Origin: Planctomycetota bacterium
GTDB taxonomy: Bacteria > Planctomycetota > Planctomycetia > Pirellulales > UBA1268
DNA length: 6,917 bases
NCBI GenBank assembly: GCA_003669255.1
Contig: QWPO01000149.1
Location: forward strand, 1 to 6,917
Direction of reading: 5' to 3'
The translations under genes and the position numbers were made by a program. Of this stretch, positions 1 to 5,802 are shown in pieces. The number at the start of each line of letters is the position of its first letter. Within the stretch, counting starts at the first letter, position 1. The notes beneath the pieces are model-generated. The model had not been told where the DNA came from. It was given only the letters and a program-made list of their open reading frames with translations, and ran no database searches.

Positions 1-2413
1 CGCCGGTGGCCACAGCCAGGCTCTCCCTGGCGTCTTTGAGATTCGGATTGATGGCGAGCGCCCGCTTGAAGGCGGCGATCGCCTCGTCCTTCTTGCCCTG
101 CTTGAACATCGCCACGCCGTAGTTGTTCATCAGCGCACCGATCGCAGGGTCGTAGGGGATGTTGGGATTGCGCGTCGCCGCAATGGCTTCTTCGCGCGAC
201 TTCTCCATGCCCTGGATCAGTTCGAGGTACTTCGCCTCGGCCTCGGCAAACCGGTTGCCGGCAGCCAGGGCATTCGCGAGATTCATGTGGATCGCGGGCA
301 CATGGGGTGTCACGCGAACCGCCTCCTTAAACTGCTCGATCGCCTCGTCGAGTCGTCCCTTGGCCGAGAGGGCGGTGCCGAGGTTGTTGTGCGTCTCGCC
401 GAGGTCGGGCCGCAGGGCCGTCGACCGCGTGAAATGGTGAAGCGCGCCCTTGATTTTCACCTGCGTCGCCGGGTCGAGCAGCACCGGATTGGGCACCGGG
501 ATGTCATCCACGTGGCCGCGGGCGAACTTCTTCGCGCCGAGCCGGTTGTGAGCCTGCCAGGCGTTTTCATTGTGCTGGAGCGTGTGGGTCCAGAGTTCGT
601 CCTCGTTCAGCCAGGTGACAGCCAGTCCGTAGGACATCCAGGTGAGCACGGCGAGCGCGGCGGTACAGCCCGCCACGAGCAACGGCCGCTCGCCGGAAGG
701 CAGCCGGTCGTACCAGGCCGCGACCGCTGCCGTGATCAGGGCGATCAAGCCGATCATTGGCAGGTAGATGAAGTGGTCGGCCGCCCAGGTGATCCGCATG
801 TAGGAGATCGTGATGAACCCAAGCACCGGGGCGACCATCAGCACGAAGAAGCCAAGGCCGAAGATCGCGTGCTTCCCCCATGTGGCCCGGTTCTGCCAAA
901 ACCACCAGGCCGCTCCCAGAAACACCGGGATCGGGAGGAGGTAGAACAGCATCTCTCCGGCTTGTCCGGGCTTGGATAGGTCGAGCAGGTCGATGTCCCA
1001 GCGGGTGTAGATCGGCAGGAGGTTCACCGGCCAGAGAATCGTCGCGATGTAGAACAGCAGCGACGTCCCGGCGATCGCCAGCCGCGAGAAGATGCCCTTG
1101 ATCGACGGCAGACCACGCCCGCGGCTGACGACGCGCACCCGATCCCGCCATTCCGCCGGGACCTTCTCGTAGTCGGCCTGCTCGAGCAACGCGCCGGAGT
1201 AAAGCTCCCGCCCATCAACGCCGAAGATGCTGGCGGTCGTGTTGGCTGGAAGATCGAACAGCCGCACCCGGCCCTCGGGAAACGTCTTCTCCCCATTCTT
1301 GGCGCCGAATTCGCGCACCCGCTGCCGCCACTCGAATGGGAGCTTGGCGAAGTCGGCTTCGTTCTGCAGGGGGCCGGCGTGGATGGGTGACCCGTCGGGG
1401 GCGGTGATCTCTACGGTTCGCGACGAGACCTTCACGCTGCCCTCGCGATACGTCGCCGTCCCATTACCGATGAACGACGGGACGACGATCGTCTCCTGCC
1501 CGATGGCCCGTCCATGCTGGAAGTAGATCGTGACGATGCCGAGCACGATCGAGATCACGAAGAACGGCGCCGTCCGCACGAGGTCACGGACGGTCACCTC
1601 GCCCCATTTCCACCAGGCGTAGAGCAGCAGCACCACCGGCAGTGCCACGACCGACGTCTTGGCCAGCATCGAGAGCAGGAAGAAAATGATCGCAAGCGCA
1701 TAGTGCCACCACTTCGCCGGATCGTCCTCGGCCGCGTCGTCAAACTTCACGAAACGAATCGCCGCCAGCAGAAAGAGCGGCAGCGAGAGCGTGTTCTTGA
1801 GTTCCGACACCCAGGCGACGCTCTCCACGCAGACGGGATGCACGGCGAACAGGAGGCCCCCAAACCAGGCGCACGGGATTTTCATCACCGCAAACAGCCG
1901 CCACAGCAGCAGCGAGCTGATCGCGTGCAGCACGACGCTCGTGGCGTGGAAGCCGGTCGGCCATGGGGCCGACGGGCCGCCGGGTTGGATTGGCCCCCCC
2001 GTCCGCGGATCCATCTGGAAGAACGGCCACTGGGCCCACAGCGCCGAGTAACTCAGTGGGAAGTAGTCGGCGCCGTCCGGGTTGAACCAGAGTTTGGCGA
2101 GGGTGGCGGCAGAGTCGGGCGGCACACTCGGGTCGGGGGAGATGCGGTGCTGGATGATCTGGTTCGCGGTGAGCAGCTGGTCGTCGTCCCAGAGCCAATC
2201 GGCGTGATGCACCGGATGGCACACGGGGGAGTAGACCCAGAGGCATGCCAGGACGATGACGGCGGCCCGCATCAGCCACTCCTGCCAGCGGCTTGCCGGC
2301 TCGCCGCTGGTCGGCGAGGGCTCCATGGCCGAGTGCGCGGTGGCTGCGGTAGCGGGCTTCGCCGAGCGGCCCTGGAACTGCCTCGGACCATGATTGTCGC
2401 GTGGGTTGGCCAT
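1..2413 (-). CDS. GT-C membrane glycosyltransferase with TPR repeats, TMTC-like (3' end outside window)
   Basis: This reading frame is open for 804 codons from ATG at 2413 to the window edge. Residues 45-63 form a first membrane segment, followed by an acidic D76-D77-D78 motif in the first external loop, as expected of GT-C enzymes that use lipid-linked sugar donors. The stretch around residues 191-210 (HPVCVESVAWVSELKNTLS) is the typical TMTC/planctomycete signature, and ISYMRITWAADHFIYLP (536-552) is the later family signature. About ten further hydrophobic segments lie between 155 and 600. At least three TPR units follow (about 670-704, 705-735, 757-790). Residues about 304-440 are an unusual insert, annotated separately. 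Expected role: transfer of a sugar to protein or glycan on the outer face of the inner membrane; acceptor and sugar are unknown. No good Shine-Dalgarno precedes the ATG; ATG at 2326 (codon 30) is an alternative start without a better one. Confidence 0.88.
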   Translation of the reverse strand, partial: MANPRDNHGPRQFQGRSAKPATAATAHSAMEPSPTSGEPASRWQEWLMRAAVIVLACLWVYSPVCHPVHHADWLWDDDQLLTANQIIQHRISPDPSVPPDSAATLAKLWFNPDGADYFPLSYSALWAQWPFFQMDPRTGGPIQPGGPSAPWPTGFHATSVVLHAISSLLLWRLFAVMKIPCAWFGGLLFAVHPVCVESVAWVSELKNTLSLPLFLLAAIRFVKFDDAAEDDPAKWWHYALAIIFFLLSMLAKTSVVALPVVLLLYAWWKWGEVTVRDLVRTAPFFVISIVLGIVTIYFQHGRAIGQETIVVPSFIGNGTATYREGSVKVSSRTVEITAPDGSPIHAGPLQNEADFAKLPFEWRQRVREFGAKNGEKTFPEGRVRLFDLPANTTASIFGVDGRELYSGALLEQADYEKVPAEWRDRVRVVSRGRGLPSIKGIFSRLAIAGTSLLFYIATILWPVNLLPIYTRWDIDLLDLSKPGQAGEMLFYLLPIPVFLGAAWWFWQNRATWGKHAIFGLGFFVLMVAPVLGFITISYMRITWAADHFIYLPMIGLIALITAAVAAWYDRLPSGERPLLVAGCTAALAVLTWMSYGLAVTWLNEDELWTHTLQHNENAWQAHNRLGAKKFARGHVDDIPVPNPVLLDPATQVKIKGALHHFTRSTALRPDLGETHNNLGTALSAKGRLDEAIEQFKEAVRVTPHVPAIHMNLANALAAGNRFAEAEAKYLELIQGMEKSREEAIAATRNPNIPYDPAIGALMNNYGVAMFKQGKKDEAIAAFKRALAINPNLKDARESLAVATG
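1133..1423 (-). repeat. Two-copy internal duplication (60-residue period) inside the glycosyltransferase
   Basis: Residues about 331-367 and 391-427 of the glycosyltransferase align without gaps at a spacing of 60 residues. Shared positions include D340/D400, G341/G401, G347/G407, A353/A413, D354/D414, K357/K417, P359/P419, E361/E421, W362/W422, R363/R423, R365/R425, V366/V426 and R367/R427. The pattern is roughly ADxxKxPxEWRxRVR. Counting membrane segments from the DDD loop puts this module on the periplasmic side, between the helices ending near 298 and starting near 442. The similarity is seen directly in the translation; the topology is inferred. No function is recognised. Confidence 0.7.
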
Positions 2414-2434
2414 AAAACTACGTTCCGGATGAGG

Positions 2435-2522
2435 GTCGGTTCCGTCCTGCGAGAGCCACGGGATCGGCTCCAAGCCCCCGCGGACGACGTGTTTTGCAGC
2501 CTAAACTCCGCAAGGAACCGAC
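2435..2522 (-). other. Possible structured leader of the glycosyltransferase gene
   Basis: GTCGGTTCC (2435-2443) and GGAACCGAC (2514-2522) are perfect 9-bp inverted copies 70 nt apart. Shorter helices nest inside: GTCC/GGAC (2444-2447 with 2482-2485) and GAGCC/GGCTC (2453-2457 with 2466-2470). In the minus-strand transcript this would fold 22 nt upstream of the ATG. Long-range 9-bp repeats can occur by chance in GC-rich DNA, so function is uncertain. Confidence 0.3.
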
Positions 2523-2565
2523 ACAATCGCCGAGGTTTTTCGTCGTTTCCCACCGCGTCCGTTGC

Positions 2566-2594
2566 TTGACCCAATGCTGCCAGCGGTCTAAAAA
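2566..2594 (+). promoter_or_regulatory. Candidate sigma-70 promoter, distal, for the DUF1559 gene
   Basis: TTGACC (2566-2571) matches the -35 consensus at five of six positions and is separated by 17 nt from TAAAAA (2589-2594), which matches the -10 at four of six. Transcription would begin near 2601 and give a leader of about 250 nt that includes the 2605-2619 and 2668-2716 hairpins. This is a consensus match only; planctomycete promoter consensus is not assured. Confidence 0.35.
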
Positions 2595-2667
2595 CGTTGG
2601 TGATCTCCCTCTCAGGGAGGCCTTTCCAGAGCAGGAACCGCTCGTGACCGCGTGCTGATTCGGGTTT

Positions 2668-2716
2668 GGAGACTGTCGCTTCCGGTATGTCCCGTGGCAT
2701 AGCCGGCTCAGTCTCC
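2668..2716 (+). other. Stem-loop in the DUF1559 upstream region
   Basis: GGAGACTG (2668-2675) pairs perfectly with CAGTCTCC (2709-2716). Inside, CCGG-TATG (2682-2689) pairs with CATA-(bulged G)-CCGG (2698-2706) around an 8-nt loop. The result is a 16-bp two-part stem with a 6/2 internal loop. No U-run follows on either strand, so an intrinsic terminator is unlikely; a leader RNA element or a protein-binding site is possible. Confidence 0.4.
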
Positions 2717-2771
2717 CCGTCAGCCCCGATGCGATCCTGCCTCGTGCGCCGCGACCATCCCTGGGTCGCCG

Positions 2772-2794
2772 TCGGCAGCCTCATCGGCAGCCTC
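2772..2794. repeat. Short tandem repeat, 12-bp unit, about two copies
   Basis: TCGGCAGCCTC occurs at 2772-2782 and again at 2784-2794, separated by one A. It lies just upstream of the proximal promoter candidate of the DUF1559 gene. It could be a duplicated operator or simply replication slippage. Confidence 0.6.
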
Positions 2795-2806
2795 CAAGTC
2801 CGACTC

Positions 2807-2835
2807 TTGACGCGGTCGTCGCCTTCGCCTTAAAT
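2807..2835 (+). promoter_or_regulatory. Candidate sigma-70 promoter, proximal, for the DUF1559 gene
   Basis: TTGACG (2807-2812, five of six matches) is followed after 17 nt by TTAAAT (2830-2835, four of six). The predicted start near 2842 would leave only about nine untranslated nucleotides before the ATG at 2851, giving a nearly leaderless mRNA. That would fit the poor Shine-Dalgarno sequence (only AGAG at 2841-2844). Confidence 0.35.
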
Positions 2836-2850
2836 GCAATAGAGTTGCAC

Positions 2851-3549
2851 ATGCCATCGAATCTCAAAAGCCGTCGCCCTGCCGCCTTCACCCTCGTGGA
2901 ACTGCTCGTCGTGGTTTCGATCATTGCCGTGCTGATCGGGTTGCTGCTCCCAGCCGTGCAGGCGTCGCGGGCCGCCGCCCGAAGGACACAATGCGCCAGC
3001 AACCTCCGCCAGGTCGGGCTCGCCATGGGGCAGTTCTGCGATGCCCATCGCGGCCAGTTTCCCGACACGTCGCACAACCAGTCGGGCGACGTGGAACAGT
3101 CGTGGATCTACACCGTCGCCCCCTTCATGGAGAGCGTTGATGCGATCCGCATCTGCCCGGACGACCGCAAGGCGGCAGACCGGCTCGACCAGAAACTGAC
3201 CAGCTACGTGATGAACGCCTACCTGACCGACGAGCCCCGGTCGTTCGCTGTTACCAACCACAACAAACTCCGCGAGTCGTCGAAGACACTCGTGGCATTC
3301 GAGATCGCCGACCAAAAAGCTCCGATCATCGAAAACGATCACGTGCATAACCACGCCTGGTTCACGTCGCTGACCGTCGCCCGCAAGCAGGTGCTCCAAA
3401 AAATCGAGGCCGACGCCGCCATCGAGCGGCATGCCGGCTCGTCCCACTTCCTCTACGCCGACTGGCACATCGGGCCAATGCCCGCCGTCACCGTGGCCGA
3501 GTGGGCCGACACCCAGACTCCCACCGACAACTTCTGCCTTCCCAAGTAG
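2851..3549 (+). CDS. DUF1559 family prepilin-like protein with H-X9-D motif
   Basis: A 232-residue protein with a short basic leader (residues 1-12) and the prepilin cleavage/methylation signature AFTLVELLVVVSIIAVLIG. Cleavage by prepilin peptidase is expected between A12 and F13, with E17 as the conserved glutamate at +5; Ala replaces the commoner Gly at -1. The hydrophobic helix runs to about residue 34 and continues into the RRTQCASNLRQVGLA segment (C48) typical of planctomycete DUF1559 proteins. C102 sits in an ICPDD motif like the family's usual CPSD. Near the C-terminus H194-X9-D204 matches the prepilin-type processing-associated H-X9-DG motif, but W205 replaces Gly. The protein is shorter than many family members, which often exceed 300 residues. 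It is probably exported as a pseudopilin-like envelope protein; the role of the family is unsettled. ATG at 2851 is preferred over an in-frame TTG at 2845, which has no better ribosome site. Confidence 0.9.
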   Translation: MPSNLKSRRPAAFTLVELLVVVSIIAVLIGLLLPAVQASRAAARRTQCASNLRQVGLAMGQFCDAHRGQFPDTSHNQSGDVEQSWIYTVAPFMESVDAIRICPDDRKAADRLDQKLTSYVMNAYLTDEPRSFAVTNHNKLRESSKTLVAFEIADQKAPIIENDHVHNHAWFTSLTVARKQVLQKIEADAAIERHAGSSHFLYADWHIGPMPAVTVAEWADTQTPTDNFCLPK

Positions 3550-3559
3550 GGGAAGGCAG
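3534..3559 (+). other. Perfect hairpin with the DUF1559 stop codon in its loop
   Basis: CTGCCTTCCC (3534-3543) and GGGAAGGCAG (3550-3559) form an uninterrupted 10-bp stem around the 6-nt loop AAGTAG, whose last three bases are the stop codon. No U-tract follows immediately (only TTT at 3568-3570), so it is a poor intrinsic terminator. It may act as a partial terminator, an mRNA stabiliser or a processing site between this gene and the PEP-CTERM gene. Confidence 0.6.
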
Positions 3560-3584
3560 TGCTCGCGTTTCCCCTAGCCCTCCT

Positions 3585-3588
3585 GGAG
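3585..3588 (+). promoter_or_regulatory. Ribosome binding site fixing the PEP-CTERM gene start
   Basis: GGAG lies nine nucleotides before ATG at 3598. This supports the ATG over the in-frame GTG at 3559, which falls at the end of the hairpin stem and would place 13 extra residues in front of a complete signal peptide. Confidence 0.6.
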
Positions 3589-3597
3589 AATCTCGTC

Positions 3598-4494
3598 ATG
3601 CGTTCGCTCCGCGTTGTCCGTTGCCTGGCGATTCCCGCCGTGCTGATCGCCACCCTCGCTGCCGCCGTCTCCGCTGAGGACGTGCATTACGACGTGTTCG
3701 TCGCAGCGAGCGGCACGAGCCTCGTGATCGGCGGCTACGACGACGCGGCCACGACGGCAACTGTGCCGGCCGATCAGATGCGGGTGTTCGGCGGAGAGGT
3801 CGTGCCGGCCACCGGCACCGCGGCCCCCTACGAGAGCGCGAGCCCCGGTGAGCCGGGCTTCCGTGCCGCCACGCAGTCGTTCCTCAACAACCCCTCACTG
3901 ACCACGCCGGCGGGCGTCTACACAGCCCTGCCTGGCAGCACGCCCCTGACATTCTCGTTCCTGCCAATCTCGATCGGCAGCGACAGCCGCAATCTCTTCT
4001 ACTGGAGCGGCACCGGAAGCGTCGCCTTCGCACCAGTCGGTGCCGACGTGTCGCTCGACCTCGACAAACAGGGAGGCGGAGGCTGGACGACCGGCATCAA
4101 TGGATCCTCGGCCGCGGTGATCGCTGGCAACACCATTCAGGTGACGTCGGCGGGCGTCTCCGCGGGAACGGTGCACACGCACCTGTTCACGTCGATCGCC
4201 AAGGCCGGAGCCGCTCCAGACCAGGGCTTCTATCTCTATGCCATGCAACTTGGAATGACGGGCTTGCAGTCATCCGATTCTCTGTATTTCGTTGTCGGAG
4301 CCCTCGACCCGGCCACCCTGACTCCCGAGCAGTTTGCGGACTTCGAGACGGCCCACGGCCTGGCTGAGGTCTGGGTCGAAAACAACCTGGCTGCGGTGCC
4401 GGAACCAGCAAGCTTCGCGATCATCGGCCTTGGACTGGCTGGACTGGTCGGGACCGCGTCGCGGGGAATCAGGTCCCGGACCAACCGCCGCTGA
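3598..4494 (+). CDS. Secreted PEP-CTERM sorting domain protein
   Basis: A 298-residue protein. Residues 1-26 are a classical Sec signal peptide: basic start (R2, R5, R8), hydrophobic core, and a probable cleavage after AVSA before E27. The mature part is rich in Gly, Ala, Ser and Thr, with alternating hydrophobic residues suggesting a beta-rich fold, and has no cysteine. The C-terminus carries a full PEP-CTERM signal: V267-PEP (268-270), a hydrophobic helix to about 286 and an Arg-rich tail (R289, R292, R294, R297, R298). In this family an exosortase is thought to recognise the signal and cleave or anchor the protein at the cell surface; no exosortase gene is in the window. The body is not recognised as an enzyme. 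The gene begins 48 nt after the DUF1559 stop, suggesting co-transcription, so it may be an extracellular matrix or surface protein exported together with the pseudopilin-like partner. Confidence 0.88.
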   Translation: MRSLRVVRCLAIPAVLIATLAAAVSAEDVHYDVFVAASGTSLVIGGYDDAATTATVPADQMRVFGGEVVPATGTAAPYESASPGEPGFRAATQSFLNNPSLTTPAGVYTALPGSTPLTFSFLPISIGSDSRNLFYWSGTGSVAFAPVGADVSLDLDKQGGGGWTTGINGSSAAVIAGNTIQVTSAGVSAGTVHTHLFTSIAKAGAAPDQGFYLYAMQLGMTGLQSSDSLYFVVGALDPATLTPEQFADFETAHGLAEVWVENNLAAVPEPASFAIIGLGLAGLVGTASRGIRSRTNRR

Positions 4495-4574
4495 TACCCG
4501 CCACCGCCAGGCGGACGTTCTGGAAAATACCGGGCCTCCGTCGGTTATGAGGCTGCAGAGTCTGCGGTTCCACT

Positions 4575-4607
4575 TCTGGGCATGTTCCTCCACCGGGAAC
4601 GCCCAGA
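4575..4607 (+). promoter_or_regulatory. Hairpin overlapping the sigma-factor ribosome binding site
   Basis: TCTGGGC (4575-4581), a bulged AT, then GTTCC (4584-4588) pair with GGAAC (4596-4600) and GCCCAGA (4601-4607) around a 7-nt loop. The 12-bp stem ends inside the ribosome site GAGGAG (4606-4611), tying up its first two bases. It could modulate translation of the sigma factor. No U-run follows, which argues against a terminator. Confidence 0.5.
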
Positions 4608-4611
4608 GGAG
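4606..4611 (+). promoter_or_regulatory. Strong ribosome binding site fixing the GTG start of the sigma factor
   Basis: GAGGAG is followed by a 7-nt spacer and GTG at 4619. This is the best translation signal in the window and decides the start over the upstream in-frame ATG codons at 4334 (inside the previous gene) and 4547. Confidence 0.75.
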
Positions 4612-4618
4612 CAGAACC

Positions 4619-5623
4619 GTGATTGCTGCCGCCAAAAAGGCGTTGAAACTGCTGCCACGCGGCCGGACGACACGCCCCGCCTCGCGGATCACCGCCGCCG
4701 ATGTGGCCGCCGCCCGCCGGCGGGCTGAACTCGCCGCCCGACGCGAGGCGTTGTTCGCCCGTGAGATCGACTACATCCCCTGCCGCCAGTTCCTCAAGGC
4801 CGACGCCGAGGCCTTGGCGACCAAACCCCCGGCCGACGCCGCCGTGCCGCTGGAGTCCCGTGACGGACCGCCGGCAGATGCCAAGGGACTCACGCCCTAC
4901 CTCGCCAGCCTGTATCAAAACCGACTGCTCTCCAAGGACGAGGAGCAGTTTTACTTCCGGCGGATGAACTGGCTGAAGTTCCGCGCCGCGACGACTCGTG
5001 GGCGGCTCGACCGCCGTCGGGCGACTCTGCGGCAGATCGAGCAGGTCGAGGGCTGGCTCACCGAAGCCGAGACCGTCAAGGCGATCCTGATCACCTCGAA
5101 CCTCCGCCTCGTCGTCTCCATCGCGAAGAAGTTCATCGATCCCTCGTGGACCTTCGACGAACTCGTCAGCGAAGGGAACGTGGCGCTCATGCGGTCGGTG
5201 GAGAAGTTCAACTTCGCACTCGGCAACCGCTTTAGCACCTACGCCACCTACGCCATCCAGCGGCACTTCTTCCGCCTCTCGCACCGCGGCCGACAGTTTC
5301 GCAAGCGGTTCGTGGCCGACGATGAGTCGCTCCGCGACCGCGCCGAGTCGACGCCGAGCACCGAGTACTGCTCCACGGAGCAGATCGACGTGCTCAAGGG
5401 GCTCTTCAGCCAGTTCCTCGGCGAACTCGAGCCTCGGGAGAGGAAGATTGTCGTGGCCCGGTTCGGCTTCGACGGCAAGCCGCCACGAACCTTCCGCGAA
5501 CTCGGCAGCCAGATGGGCGTCTGCAAGGAGCGGATCCGCCAGATCCAGACCCGCGCCATGGAAAAGCTCCGGGCAATGGCATCCGAGGCCCGCCTCGAGC
5601 AGACCGTCGGCGACTGGCTCTGA
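4619..5623 (+). CDS. Sigma-70 family RNA polymerase sigma factor
   Basis: A 334-residue protein from GTG. The N-terminus is basic and Ala/Arg-rich (1-70). Residues about 90-120 (TPYLASLYQNRLLSKDEE) resemble sigma region 1.2. Region 2 is clear at 158-219: SNLRLVVSIAKKF, then DELVSEGNVALMRSVEKF, then FSTYATYAIQRHFFR. Region 4 is at 269-318, with LEPRERKIVVARFG and a C-terminal helix-turn-helix TFRELGSQMGVCKERIRQIQ (291-310) close to that of RpoD. Only about 50 residues separate regions 2 and 4, so a normal region 3 is not evident. In region 2.3, the tryptophan pair of housekeeping sigma factors (YATWWIR) is replaced by Y211-A212. The protein should direct core polymerase to an alternative promoter set; its regulon is unknown. 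It follows the PEP-CTERM gene by 124 nt. No anti-sigma gene is visible next to it. Confidence 0.93.
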   Translation: MIAAAKKALKLLPRGRTTRPASRITAADVAAARRRAELAARREALFAREIDYIPCRQFLKADAEALATKPPADAAVPLESRDGPPADAKGLTPYLASLYQNRLLSKDEEQFYFRRMNWLKFRAATTRGRLDRRRATLRQIEQVEGWLTEAETVKAILITSNLRLVVSIAKKFIDPSWTFDELVSEGNVALMRSVEKFNFALGNRFSTYATYAIQRHFFRLSHRGRQFRKRFVADDESLRDRAESTPSTEYCSTEQIDVLKGLFSQFLGELEPRERKIVVARFGFDGKPPRTFRELGSQMGVCKERIRQIQTRAMEKLRAMASEARLEQTVGDWL

Positions 5624-5658
5624 TTCGGGGCACGCGTACCTGGGCGTTCACGAGGCTC

Positions 5659-5788
5659 GGGGCTGCCCATGCCCGTCGCCGGACGTTCTCGGATGCCATC
5701 GTGGCATCCGATCACTGCATGTCCGCTGCGCTTCGCCATCCTGGCTGCGCTTGCTCCCATAGCCCGGCTCTCGGGCACGGGCAGCCCC
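5659..5788. repeat. 130-nt inverted-repeat element with two inner hairpins (structured RNA or REP/MITE-like)
   Basis: The outer arms pair over 21 bp: GGGGCTGCCC (5659-5668) with GGGCAGCCCC (5779-5788), an A/C mismatch, TGCCCG (5670-5675) with CGGGCA (5772-5777), a 2/3-nt internal loop, and GCCGG (5678-5682) with CCGGC (5764-5768). Inside are a perfect 10-bp hairpin (5689-5711, TCG loop) and an 8-bp hairpin (5728-5750, two 4-bp helices, TCC loop). The two tips, GCCATCGTGGC (5695-5705) and GCCATCCTGGC (5735-5745), differ at one base and lie 40 nt apart. GCTGCGCTT also repeats at 5725 and 5744. This predicts a three-way junction. It may be a non-coding RNA, a REP-like repeat or a small mobile element; no clear target-site duplication is visible. 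Confidence 0.6.
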
Positions 5789-5802
5789 TCGCAGCATCCT
5801 CC

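Larger units (their letters stand above)
2414..2850. other. Divergent intergenic region, no convincing gene
   Basis: This 437-nt gap separates the start codons of the glycosyltransferase (leftward) and the DUF1559 gene (rightward), so it should hold both promoters. Reading frames crossing it show no recognisable family and mostly overlap real genes on the other strand. It contains two candidate rightward promoters, a 9-bp long-range inverted repeat near the glycosyltransferase, a 49-nt stem-loop, a small 6-bp hairpin (CTCCCT/AGGGAG, 2605-2619) and a 12-bp tandem repeat. No clear leftward promoter was found. Confidence 0.7.
4495..4618 (+). other. Spacer between PEP-CTERM and sigma-factor genes
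   Basis: This 124-nt spacer has no convincing promoter or intrinsic terminator. A weak CCGCC/GGCGG inverted repeat lies just after the stop codon and a stronger hairpin lies at 4575-4607. The ATG at 4547 is in frame with the sigma factor but has no ribosome site. The sigma gene may therefore be transcribed by read-through. Confidence 0.5.

Noticed and set aside
567..1151. Minus-strand reading frame of 194 residues inside the glycosyltransferase
   Set aside because: It is a shifted frame of the same strand as the TMTC-like gene, is Arg/Pro-rich and shows no family features, while the other frame carries clear family motifs throughout.
1514..2569. Plus-strand reading frame of 351 residues
   Set aside because: It is antisense to the glycosyltransferase, with a composition rich in Arg, His, Glu and Gln typical of the reverse complement of GC-rich coding DNA.
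2272..2784. Minus-strand reading frame covering much of the divergent intergenic region
   Set aside because: No recognisable domain, no ribosome site at its start, and its end overlaps the glycosyltransferase in another frame on the same strand.
2830..3468. Minus-strand reading frame opposite the DUF1559 gene
   Set aside because: The plus-strand frame has a complete prepilin signature and H-X9-D motif, so the antisense frame is a shadow.
4449..4478. CGGGACC/GGTCCCG inverted repeat near the end of the PEP-CTERM gene
   Set aside because: It lies inside coding sequence for the membrane helix and Arg tail and has no U-run, so codon constraints explain it well enough.
4334..4618. Longer sigma factor beginning inside the PEP-CTERM gene or at ATG 4547
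   Set aside because: The GTG at 4619 has a strong GAGGAG site at 7-nt spacing; the upstream extension has no sigma-like sequence and part of it is the PEP-CTERM gene read in another frame.
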